This document shows positions 12,301-23,475 of a DNA stretch of 64,000 nucleotides, in pieces. The DNA lies in NCBI GenBank assembly GCA_029641185.1, contig JAPWGK010000005.1, positions 1,612,001 through 1,676,000 of the forward strand, given 5' to 3'. The notes beneath the pieces are model-generated. The model did not search any database. It was not told the origin of the DNA and saw only the letters and a list, made by a program, of their open reading frames with translations. The position numbers and the translations under genes were made by a program. Each line of letters begins with the position of its first letter. Position 1 is the first letter of the stretch. This DNA is from Pseudofabraea citricarpa (Eukaryota > Ascomycota > Leotiomycetes > Helotiales > Dermateaceae).

Positions 12301-14855
12301 TCTGCCGTGGATGCTGACCCAGAAATCGGCATCTCCCTGATGGGTAGCAACCTCCTTGGTGTTCCAAGCCTTGTCGGAATTGGGACACAGCAATTTTCCA
12401 AACTGTACAATCCAGAAGACGACGAGGGCATTTAAGAATAAGATCATCATGAACAAGACGACCTTTTCTCTCCACGCAAGGCGCACATCCGGTCGCCTCA
12501 TGCGGCCAACGAAGCGAAGCAAAAAGGAGGGAATCCACCAAGTCATACCCCATACGATGCCAACCCAGATTCGACGGGTCATATCGACAGGCTCCTCGGT
12601 GACATGCTTCGGCTCGCCCATCTCAGGATCCATATGGTTGACCAATTCGCCGGTTTCGTTGTTGTAATAGATCTGACCTTTCATGTCATCTCCCTTCCAG
12701 CCGAGGCCATAATCACCACCACTGATATTCCTAGACGGTGCCATGGATCGACCGCCGATAGCACTGCGAGCCATGGTCACTTGGCTCTTTTGTCGTTGCA
12801 TGAGATTATCTCTGCTTCCATGAGGCGTCTGCTCTTCCATGGGCGGGAAGAAACCACTTCCATTACGGCCAGCAGAGTACCCTGTCCCCAGACCCTCAGC
12901 TCCGAGAACACCACCAATTGCAAAGCCACTGTCGTCCATGGGCTTCAGGTCAAGCATGCTCTCAGCCTCCCACCACGCACTCTCACGCATCCAGATACGC
13001 TCAGTACCAACAACAACTTCGCCATTGCTCCAACCACGTTCCATTACCCAGCTCTCAATGCCGTCTCGGCCATCTTTACAGCCTAGGGGAGCATATCGCT
13101 GGCAAAACTCGTCCAAGTCAAAATCTGCTGTGAAGTCAAGATTCTTGTTCCTCCGGTTAGCCCATTCTGGGAGCCTCCACGACCGAAGTTGGCGAGAGAC
13201 AGTGCCTGCAGACCAAGCAGATGTCATTGATGGGAGAGCAGCAAGGCTTGCTGGGGACTCATCCGTGGGGTGGAGAGACAAATGGTACCAGACACGACTG
13301 CTTCCAAGGACAGCTGGAAGGCTGATACGACCGTTGCGGCCTAGATTTACTCCTTGGCCTTCGACTGGGAAGAGCAGCTTCTTGAGGAAACCGTCCTCCT
13401 CTCCTTCGCGTCCGACCTTCTCTAGGACAGTTTCACGTCGTTCCAATTCATGTTCTCTCTCCCTCCCAAGTGGACCTGTCATGATACCAAGGTCAGGAGC
13501 AACTTCTGATACTGCATTTTGCATTTCTCTTAGGACGGATGAACCAGCGGCTACCACATCCACGCCATCTTCTTTCATCTCGGAGTTGATGCCTTGGGTG
13601 TCATCGAAAACGCCTCGCATAGCAGCTGCTTTACCGAGGGTCGCGTCTGGAATCTCGAGGATGGTGATGGCTACGGTATCGCCATTGTCTTCATTGGTAT
13701 TGGGAGTGCGAGCACCTGGTCCTCCTTCGCTAGAGTAGTCTCCATCCTTCATTTGGTTCATCTCGGCGGCGATGGTGTCATTGGCCTTTGAAATAACCCA
13801 ATCCACGAGTGCTTCATATAAGCCACCGATAAGGGTTTCTCTATCGGATGTTGTACATTGATTGACAAGCACTTCTGGTTCAAGACCTAGCAATCCGCCC
13901 ACATCTTCACATACCTCTTGCAACGCATCTCCGTCCATGATGAAGCTCAAAGAATCGCCAAGTTTCAAGAGCCCCGCAAGAATCGAGATCAAGTTTCGGT
14001 GAGCAGCCCCTTTAATGCCGACGGCCTTGAGATTGGATCGGAAGTCGTCAGCTGCGGCTGCATCGTCTGCAGTCGTGAGATATGAAGGAGGGTCGTATGT
14101 ACCCGATTTCGACAGCAAGGCATAATTAGACGCATGTTTTAACCCCAGGAATTCTCTTTCCGCTGGTGTGGAAACTGAGGTGAGGAGGTAGTAAAAAACG
14201 TCAAATGCTCGGTAGCCTTTCTCCGCTGGCACATTGAGCAAAGCCTTGGATGTATCAATTCCCCCCTCTGACAAGGCGAGAGATGCAGCAGTCAAGTTCC
14301 CCGCCAGTGTTAGTGTCAGGGTGACAGCCAGAGCTGAGTGTCGAGGGGCCGAGTGATTCTGCGGAGACACAGAATATATGAAAGGGCGCAGAACATTAAG
14401 TGCAGTATAAACAGAAGCTGGTATGGAGAGAGGAAGTGTGCCGAGAAATGGTACTAGAACTGAGGGGGTAGATTCGTGCAAAGATCTAGATGTTATGTCA
14501 GTGAAAGTCCACCAAGTCCTCAGAGATGTTGGGTGCCATACCCTAGGAGAATACAGCCATCCTCCGCACGACGTCTGGCATGTTCCCAAGCACGAGCTGC
14601 CAGGGCTGCATCAACACACCCTCCAACTCTGCCTTCATGGTCCGGCTGGGAAGCCGACAACCAGGTATTCACCACAAGACTGCTGCTGGCGTCCAACCGG
14701 TATGGCTGGACCGACGTATATATGGTGTGTACAGCATTAAGAAGAGTGGTAGTCGAGACCTGAGTGGATTGCTGGGCCACCATATTCACGTTGCGAGGGC
14801 CACCTTGGACAGAGGATGCGGTGGAATACATCGACATGCGATTGTTGGCCGCCAT
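9378..14855 (-). CDS. csmB-like: Class VII chitin synthase with degenerate myosin-like head (CsmB/ChsVI type)
   Basis: Three exons (14855-14542, 14485-10826, 10779-9378) joined by 56-nt and 46-nt GT-AG introns encode about 1,791 residues. The N-terminal 600 residues correspond to the myosin-motor-like head of this family but lack a P-loop (no GESGSGKT), so this head should not hydrolyse ATP. A cytochrome b5-like/chitin-synthase connecting region follows, with membrane spans around [20 protein letters not shown]. The GT2 catalytic domain carries MIDADTQ, GEDRYL (ED at about 1368) and QRRRW (Q about 1407), the acceptor and product-site motifs of chitin synthases. C-terminal membrane helices and a DEK-C-like end ([15 protein letters not shown]) complete it. 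The enzyme polymerises UDP-GlcNAc into chitin at the plasma membrane, mainly at tips and septa. It is head to head with the class V gene, an arrangement conserved in Aspergillus and Fusarium. Some authors number this class VI, so gene names vary. The second intron falls inside [10 protein letters not shown]. Confidence 0.93.
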
Positions 14856-16753
14856 GGTGGAAAGTTTGTTATGACCCCCTCAGGCTGTCCGAGCCCCTTT
14901 GCAAAAAGTCGTCGACCAATTTCGAGCTTTGTTATGGCTTCTTGTCTCTGGAGAAGTTTGCCTGGACTTGTGATGGGATCTCGGATGCTCGCGGTGGTCG
15001 CTGTGAAATCGAGAGGGCTGTGATTGGGTCTGCGGAGAGGAAGTTATAATGTTGTGTGGCGTGTTGTTGCTGAGCAACAAGAAGACGTGAGGCTTGGAAA
15101 AAGGAGAACGACAGATATTACAACGATTGTAGGGTCAAGACGCAGCGAAAGTGAAAGAGCACCAAAACGAATGAGGTGGATGAGATGGTAGAATCAGGAA
15201 CACAAAGCTTGAGGCCGTGAGGAGGGTTGGAATGCTCCTGTCTGGAATTCTACGATCTATCTCAGGAGGAGCGAGTGTGCAAGGTCGGCACCCGCGTGGC
15301 ACTGAAGTCTGTTGACCCTGGGAGAATAATGTATCCCTCGTACGGCAGTGAGAGGGAGAAGTCAACTGGCCCAGAGCTAGACCCCGTTGGTACAGCGGGC
15401 AGTGTTGTGCTTCACTGAGGCTCCACACCAACACGAGCTTAGAGTTAAATTTAGAGAGTCCGAAGCCATTCGGAGAGGTCATCCCTCGTCTGCTATGTCA
15501 TCAACCTTGACTTTTGATATTTTATGCATTTTTGCCTCTACAACCCAACTCGGCTTGATACGACTCACTTGTTAAGCTCGTCGTTAGAGAGACATACATA
15601 CATACATACATACTAGGTAATACACACACACACACCTCGAGAGGTCTCACCATCATCGCTGCACATCTTCTCCTGAATCATCCTCTCGTCAGGCCGTCAG
15701 GGGCAGTTTAACGTTTTACGATCATTTGGGATCGACACGGACTGAGAGATCGGACCCCAGTTTTCTGGTGGGTGTGACATCGGACGCTTGCAAAATGCAC
15801 TGGAATTATCGCCATGAAGAGGAAGAGGACGAGGACCCTGCAGCAGCATGATTATTGAATATTGCATTTCCTGGTTTTTGATCTTTGTTATGGAGCAGTG
15901 TCGTCAGGTAGCTATACTATATTCCAGGAAGCGAAGAAGCAGTATCCATTTGGGATTTACGTTGTAGACATGTTCATCATCTGCTCTGAAGAAGACCTGC
16001 ATGGAAGACAAGGTGATTAATGGATTGATGACCACTCTAGATGAGGCTCGTGGTGGTTGGGAACTTGGGATTGCTGACAATGCGCCAGCCTTTTGCTCGT
16101 GCTCGTGCTCGTGTTGGACAGGAGCGGCCGAGAGGGAGTAGTTCTAGTGGAGTGGCCACTGGAAACTCAGCACTGAACTCCCCGGGACTCAACTCAGTGG
16201 TCAGTGTCGGTGGTGGCAATTAGACGCTGGAAAGGCCTAGAATGCCCCCCTTATACCCCCTATGCTTCCCGAAATAGCGCTGTGCGGTGGTGCCAAATGG
16301 CGACGAAAGCCGCGAGGTACCGGAGACCACCACCATCCATCCAACCAACCAACCACCAACCACAAGTCTCCCGCTGGCCACCACCACCACCACCTCCTCC
16401 ATCTCCACCACCCCCAAAACAACACGAGTGAATCCTCTTCCATGTCGTGAGAACTCCATACTCCTCTTCCACATTCCCAATTCTTGCAATTGTTCTCCCA
16501 CCGACACTCGCTCTTCCTTTCTCTATACACGCTCGCTTTTAATACTTTATTGTCGACTTTCGCGGACTGACGGGAACCTCTGCAGCTTTTGTTGTTAGCC
16601 AGGGGTCTGCAGCTTTTCTGTAAACATACCACTTCCTGCCCCAAAGACACCAAGTCTTCGCCCGAAAAACCACCAGACTCGACTTTCTAGCATCCATATT
16701 CTGCATCGAGAGCCCGACCTTGATTCTCAGGGTTACGACCCATCCGCGTCTCC
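14856..16753. promoter_or_regulatory. Shared bidirectional promoter of the two chitin synthase genes
   Basis: This 1.9-kb region lies between the two start codons of the divergent chitin synthases and must hold both promoters and 5' leaders. It includes a (CATA)n run at 15593-15613, an (AC)n run at about 15622-15635, a CCACCACC-rich stretch at about 16370-16410 and a CT-rich leader before 16754. ORFs inside it overlap on several frames and are low in complexity. I found no separate gene. Confidence 0.6.
15593..15635. repeat. CATA and AC microsatellites
   Basis: Five CATA units are followed by a short gap and an AC run. They lie mid-way between the two chitin synthase start codons, so length variation could alter promoter spacing. 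Confidence 0.8.
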
Positions 16754-19700
16754 ATGGCCTTGAACAATCCAGGAGGCGGAGGGGCTCACTCGCAGCCGTC
16801 TCTGCCTTCTCTCCCCCAGCACCTCCAGTCCGATACCCATCTGACCGCTCATCTGGCCAGTCGATTCCACGTCTCTCTCCCAACCGCACAGCTCTCCTCG
16901 CACGCCTTGATCTCACTAAATACCTATTCTTCCGCTACAAAGGGGCCAAATGGGGGGAAGGAAGGGAGTGCGGCCGGCGGAGCAGAAGAGTTAGCAGACA
17001 GAGCATGGACCAGACTTGGTGCCCGCTCTGAGAACCAGGCAGTAGTATTTTTGTGAGTTGGCAAAAGACGAACCCCAATTTGGAGGCCAGTGACTAATGG
17101 TAGCTAGGGGTGAATCGGGATCTGGAAAGACCACGGTACGATCTCACTTATTATCTGCTCTACTGGCCAAATCATCGACTCCGCTATCTACGAAGCTGTC
17201 ACTTGCTGCGTACGTTTTTGACACCCTCACAACCACTAAAACCGCTACAACTCCAACCGCCTCCAAGGCAGGCTTGTTTTTTGAGCTTCAATATGATACT
17301 TCTTCGACAGTAAATCCAACCCTCATTGGTGGTAAGGTTTTAGACCATAGGCTGGAGCGCAGCAGAATTGCTTCTGTACCAACCGGAGAAAGAAGTTTCC
17401 ACGTTCTATACTATCTCCTTGCAGGTACCAGCCCAGCAGAGAAATCCCATTTGGGATTGGACTCATCCGGAGGAGTGGTTCACACCACATCCAATCGACA
17501 CTCACTTTCAACCCATCAGAAAAGATGGCGTTATCTCGGTCATCCTACCCAGCTGAAGGTCGGCATAAACGACGCGGAAGGGTTTCAATTGTTCAAGACG
17601 GCATTGAGAAAGCTCGAATTCCCTAGGAGTGAAATTGCCGAGATATGCCAGATTTTAGCAAGTATTCTCCACATCGGACAACTCGAATTTGAAACGAGCG
17701 TCGATACCGTAGCTACAGGAGATGATAGTGGTGGGTTTTCGCATGAGGGATCTCAAACTGTGACCGCGGTCAAGAACAAGGAGGTTCTCAGTATTATCGC
17801 TGCCTTCCTCGGTGTCAGTGCCCAGGATCTTCAAACTACCTTTGGTTATAAGACCAAGGTTCTCCAACGAGAACGAGTTACGGTCATGTTAGATCCTCGA
17901 GGAGCCAAGGCCAACGCGGACGAGCTTGCCCGGACTCTTTACTCTCTTCTTGTGGCATACATCATTGAAAGCATAAATCAACGTGTTTGCGCAGTAGAGG
18001 AGACAGTTGCGAATACCATCTCTATTGTCGATTTCCCCGGGTTCTCGCAGCAGGCATCCACTGAGTCTACTTTGGATCAACTTCTGAGCAACGCTGCAAC
18101 TGAGTCGCTCTATAACTTTACTCTTCAGAGTTTCTTCGAAGGCAGAGCTGAGATGCTTGAGAGCGAAGAGGTATCCGTGCCAGCTACCAGCTACTTCGAT
18201 AATTCAGATGCTGTCAAGGGACTTCTGAAGCATGGAAACGGTCTTCTCAGCATTCTGGATGACCAAACTCGGCGAAGCAGGACTGATATGCAATTTCTCG
18301 AGAGTCTACGCAAGCGATTCGGCGGCAAGAACCCAGCAATTTCTGTTGGTAGTGCAACCGCCAGATTACCGGGAAGTAATTTTGCAACCCACAACACTGC
18401 TGCGTCCTTTACCGTAAAGCATTTTGCAGGAGAGGTTGACTATCAAGTGGCTGGACTTATCGAGGAGAACGGTGAAGTTATCTCGGGTGATCTGATGAAC
18501 TTGATCGGTTCCACTAAGAGCGACTTTGTGGGCCAGCTTTTTGGACAAGAAGCCTTACAAACTGTTGTTCATCCTCAAGAGAAGACAACAATTATGCAAG
18601 CTCAGGTCAGCTCCAAGCCTCTTCGACAACCTAGCGTTATGCGGAAGAAGGGTGATCGGCCAAGACCTGCTGCGAGGAGAAACTTGTCGGACTCTGCTGA
18701 GGATGTTCCGGATTTCGCCGATGAATCCAAAGGACGGAGGGGCCGCAGTATCGACCAAGGAGCGGCAGCTCAATTCCTCTCGTCTATTGACAATGTTACG
18801 AAGTCATTGACGGCACCAAATACCAACCCATACTTTGTCTTCTGTTTGAAACCTAATGATAGACGCATCGCCAACCAATTTGATAGCAAATGTGTTAGAA
18901 CCCAAGTTCAAACATTTGGAATTGCTGAGATAAGTCAGCGCCTGCGTACTGCCGATTTCAGTATCTTCTTGCCCTTTGGCGAATTCCTTGGTTTAGCAGA
19001 TGCTGAAACAATCCTGGTTGGAAGTGAGCGTGAGAAGACAGAGATGGTTGTCGACGAAAAAAGATGGCCAGCAAACGAAGCCAAGATTGGAAGCACCGGT
19101 GTATTTTTGAGTGAAAGGTGCTGGGCCGATATTGCTAGACTCGGCGAACGCGGCTTCACTCAGGGTCGCTATCCACTACCATCCGACGATGGTGAGAATT
19201 TGCTCACGCCTGGTGATATACAGCCCGGGTTTGGAGCTTCTAAAGAACGTCTGCTTGGATCTCCTGGACAGTCGCCCGGAGCTTATGTTTATGGCGCGGA
19301 CAAGAAGACAGGGTACTTTGGTGCCCAGGATGCTGACCTACGTTCTGACGCAGGAGCTTCAGCTCTTGGCCAAGGAGACATGTTCCGTAATCTGGACACG
19401 CGAGCTCAGATGGCCGAAAAGGGCAACGAGAAAACCATGGTTGAAGTCGAGGAAGTTCAAACCAGCGGTAGTCGTAAGAGATGGCTTGCTGTTGTCTGGA
19501 TGATGACATGGCTCGTTCCTGATTTCCTGATTCGAGTCCTGGGTCGTATGCCTCGCAAGGATGTACGACAAGCTTGGAGAGAAAAGCTCGCCATTAACAT
19601 GATGATTTGGTTCAGTTGTTGTTTTGCAGCATTCTTCATTGTCGTTTTCCCTTTGCTTATTTGTCCAACACAGCATGTTTACAGCGCTGCTGAGTTGACA

Positions 19701-22491
19701 GATTACAATGGCAAAACTGGCAGTGATGGAGCATATGTTGCAATCCGTGGAGTTGTCTTTGACCTAGGTGCCTTTGCGCCCAAGCATTACCCTTCCATCA
19801 TCCCTCAAAAGAGTATACTTGCGTATGCAGGTCTCGACGCCACATCGCTCTTCCCTGTGCAAGTCTCTTCGCTATGTGGCGGAACAAGTGGAACCATCGA
19901 TTCTTCCGTGCAGCTTGATTATACCTCCACCAACACTTCTGGTTCAGCCAGCGTCATCAGTACAACCGACACCAACTATAAGTACCATGACTTCAGAAGT
20001 TTCCAGAATGATAGTCGTCCAGATTGGTTCTTTGAGCAGATGATGTTCCTGAAGGGCGGCTTCCAAAAAGGTCATATCGGTTACACTCCTCAATATGTGA
20101 AGAAGTTGGCAAAGAAACAGAACTCCATCGCCATTCTCAATAGCAAGGTTTATGATTTGACAACATATATCAAGGGTGGACGTCGTGTCGAAGTTGCCGC
20201 TGGTGAAGAAACCCCTACCGGTGTCGACACCAACTTCATGAACTCGTTGATTATTGATCTCTTCTCTCTTCGGTCAGGAAGCGATGTTACAAAGTACTGG
20301 AACGTCCTCAACATTGCTGCCGACGAAAAGGCACGAATGGAAGTCTGTCTCGACAACCTGTTCTATGTCGGCAATGTTGATACCAGAAATTCTGTCCGAT
20401 GCCAGTTTGCAACTTACCTCATCTTGGCTATCACCATCATTCTATGCAGTGTTATCGGGTTCAAATTCTTTGCAGCTCTGCAATTTGGCGGCAAGAATGT
20501 ACCAGAGAATCTTGACAAATTCATCATTTGTCAAGTGCCTGCCTATACCGAAGACGAGGACTCTCTTCGACGTGCTATTGACTCTGTCGCGAGAATGAAG
20601 TATGATGATAAACGCAAACTTCTGGTCATCATCTGTGATGGTATGATTATCGGTCAAGGAAACGATAGGTCAACACCTCGCATTGTTCTCGACATCTTGG
20701 GAGTTTCTGATACTGTTGATCCTGAACCTTTGAGCTTCGAATCTCTTGGTGAAGGTATGAAGCGACACAACATGGGTAAAGTTCATTCTGGACTTTATGA
20801 AGTTCAAGGCCACATCGTTCCTTTCCTTGTTATCATCAAGGTCGGCAAACCTTCTGAGGTCTCGCGACCTGGAAACAGAGGTAAACGTGATTCTCAGATG
20901 GTCATGATGAGATTCTTGAACAGGGTTCACTACAACGCACCTATGAGTCCTTTGGAGCTTGAGATGTACCACCAAATCCGCAACATTATTGGAGTTAACC
21001 CGACTTTTTACGAATTCATGCTGCAGATTGATGCAGACACAGTCGTTGCACCTGATTCGGCCTCTCGTTTTGTTTCCGCTTTTATAGACGATACCAGACT
21101 TCTCGGATGTTGTGGAGAAACAGCACTTACCAACGCCAAAGGTTCTTTCGTTACCATGATCCAAGTCTACGAGTACTATATCTCCCATAATCTGGCGAAA
21201 GCATTCGAAAGTTTGTTTGGTAGTGTAACCTGTTTACCTGGTTGTTTCACCATGTATCGCATTCGAGCCGCAGACTCAGGAAAGCCACTCTTTGTCAGTC
21301 GAGAGGTCGTGGAGGCCTATGCCAATATCCGTGTTGATACGCTCCACATGAAGAATCTTCTTCACTTGGGTGAAGATCGTTATTTGACCACACTGCTCCT
21401 CAAGTTCCATGGAAAATACAAGACCAAGTACATCTTCGCTGCGCATGCATGGACTATCGCCCCCGACACGTGGAGCATCTTCCTTTCTCAACGTCGTCGC
21501 TGGATCAACTCTACCGTTCATAACTTGATGGAACTCATGCCGTTGTCACAACTTTGCGGATTCTGCTGCTTCAGTATGCGCTTTATTGTGTTCATTGAAC
21601 TCCTGTCTACCCTGGTACAACCCGTCACCGTCGTCTACATTGTTTACCTGGTCGTCAAGGTCGTTCAAAATCCTAGCGTCGTTCCTGTTACAGCTTTCAT
21701 TCTTCTAGGTGCAATTTATGGTCTCCAGGCTATCATTTTCATTCTTCGTCGCAAATGGGAAATGATTGGATGGATGCTTCTCTATATTGTTGCTATTCCT
21801 GTCTTCTCGTTCGGCCTGCCCTTGTACAGTTTCTGGCATATGGATGATTTCTCTTGGGGAAATACTCGTGTTGTTACTGGAGAAAAGGGAAAGAAGATTG
21901 TCATCACCGACGAAGGCAAATTTGATCCTGCATCGATTCCGCACAAGAAGTGGGAGGATTATCAAACTGAACTGTGGGACGCACAAACGGCGCAAGACGA
22001 CCGCTCCGAGGTCTCCGGATACTCTTATGGCACCAAATATCCCCTTGGATCGGACCAGCATTATCCACCATCTCGCCCAATGTCTCAAATGGATGGTGTC
22101 CAGGGCAATAACCACCCATATAACACTAAGAATGCACAAATGTACGGTTCTCGTATGTCACTAGCACCTTCAGATATCCCTGGAAACCGCGCCAGCCAAT
22201 TTGGCGGTAGCCAGTTCTTCGGCCAAGATCAAGGGCTTGAAATGAAGGATCTCGCGGGTCTTCCTAGTGATGATGCAATTCTGTCTGAGATCAGGGAAAT
22301 TCTGAAGACAGCCGATTTAATGGCGGTGACCAAGAAGAGTATCAAGGTCGAGCTGGAGCGCAGATTTGGAGTTCCTTTGGACGTCCGGAGAGCATATATC
22401 AATTCTGGTAAGTCGGCTCTTTTAATTATTCCATATGACCCTTACTAACAATGAAATAGCTACTGAAGCTCTCCTCTCTGGTCAACTCTGA
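16754..22491 (+). CDS. csmA-like: Class V chitin synthase with myosin motor domain (CsmA/ChsV type)
   Basis: Three exons (16754-17052, 17108-22407, 22460-22491) encode about 1,876 residues, the usual size of class V enzymes. Intron 1 (55 nt) splits the code just before the P-loop; spliced it reads [12 protein letters not shown], with the Walker A lysine at about residue 107. A switch II-like IVDFPGF follows near 320, so unlike its neighbour this head keeps nucleotide-binding motifs. Downstream come a cytochrome b5-like segment, membrane spans ([16 protein letters not shown]), the GT2 domain with QIDADT, GEDRYL (E about 1522) and QRRRW (Q about 1561), five to six C-terminal helices, and a DEK-C end ([14 protein letters not shown]). 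The last exon supplies only [10 protein letters not shown] after a 52-nt intron. In this family the motor domain helps hold or deliver the enzyme at the hyphal apex, where it makes chitin from UDP-GlcNAc. The start at 16754 gives the family N-terminus [12 protein letters not shown]. Confidence 0.95.
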
Positions 22492-23475
22492 TAAACTCTA
22501 ATCAAATGTTGTATGATTTGCATGTGTGTGTGTTGCATATAAGGAGTACTCTTTTTCGCGAAACTTTTCCCAAATAAGGGAGGCGGTGGTGGTCTCTGGC
22601 GTTTAATCAAATTTGTTTTTTCTCGACTGGAATGGGGAATTTCCCTTTTTTGCGTGTAGCGTGCGTGCTCTTTTCTTCTCTTGTTCCCCGACTACATCGA
22701 CGCCATTCACTTGTCGACCGTACTATCGTCGGTGAGTGCGCGGCTGAGACGAAATCAGGAGAGCAAGGATCACAAGAGCAATGGGGGCAAAAGAATTCAA
22801 AAACTGGGATCGAGATACGGACGAGGAGATGAGGATGGAAATAATTAGTTGATAATAGTATAGTATGTATGGTGTACTTTTTACTCATTATGATTCGTTT
22901 CTTCGTGTTCTCTCGCTCTTTGCTCTTTTGCTTAGGTAGATAGGTATTGTCTAATGTGAATGAATTGATGAAATCAGCTTGTCGTTTTAGAACCCTGCCG
23001 AGGTTGATATAAAGCTTGAGTTATATACTCGTGATAGGTATGTACAGCTTTCTCTGTGGAACTTGCATTGCTTTCTATATTTCAGGTAAGAGGCAAGGTA
23101 AAGTGCTGGGTTACGCAAGCTTATGTGAGTGCAGAACGAGAAGACCAATGGACGAAGGGAGGAAAGGAAGAAGGGATCTTATTATCTTGATGACAGAGAC
23201 GAAGAAAAGAGTTGTATAGTTTCGTCAGATACTCAAAGACGAAATGTATCTTAGGATCGGAGTTTAGATAGGGGTTGGCACGTCAAACTCCCCCGTCTTG
23301 ATATATTCAACGCATTCTGTAGCTAGCTAGCTTGCTTAACATTCGTTACTTCGAGCGTTACTTTGTACATAGGGGGTTTCAAATGACACTTTTCCCATCC
23401 CTAAATCGCTGAAAATCCATCCGAGCTATACCATCTCCATTCCCTCGAGCTCCTCATGTTCCATCGCTCGCTCGT
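22492..23475. other. Intergenic, convergent 3' ends of class V chitin synthase and aldo/keto reductase
   Basis: The region holds the 3' UTRs of two convergent genes. ORFs here are under 95 codons and give no recognisable product. I see no structured RNA or repeat. Confidence 0.5.

Noticed and set aside
16237..16653. Open frames of up to 138 codons on the minus strand in the chitin synthase intergenic region
   Set aside because: They run through a CCACC-rich low-complexity stretch, are open in several frames at once, and show no family signal.
20670..21188. 172-codon minus-strand ORF inside the class V chitin synthase
   Set aside because: It is antisense to the conserved catalytic domain, whose codon constraints explain it.
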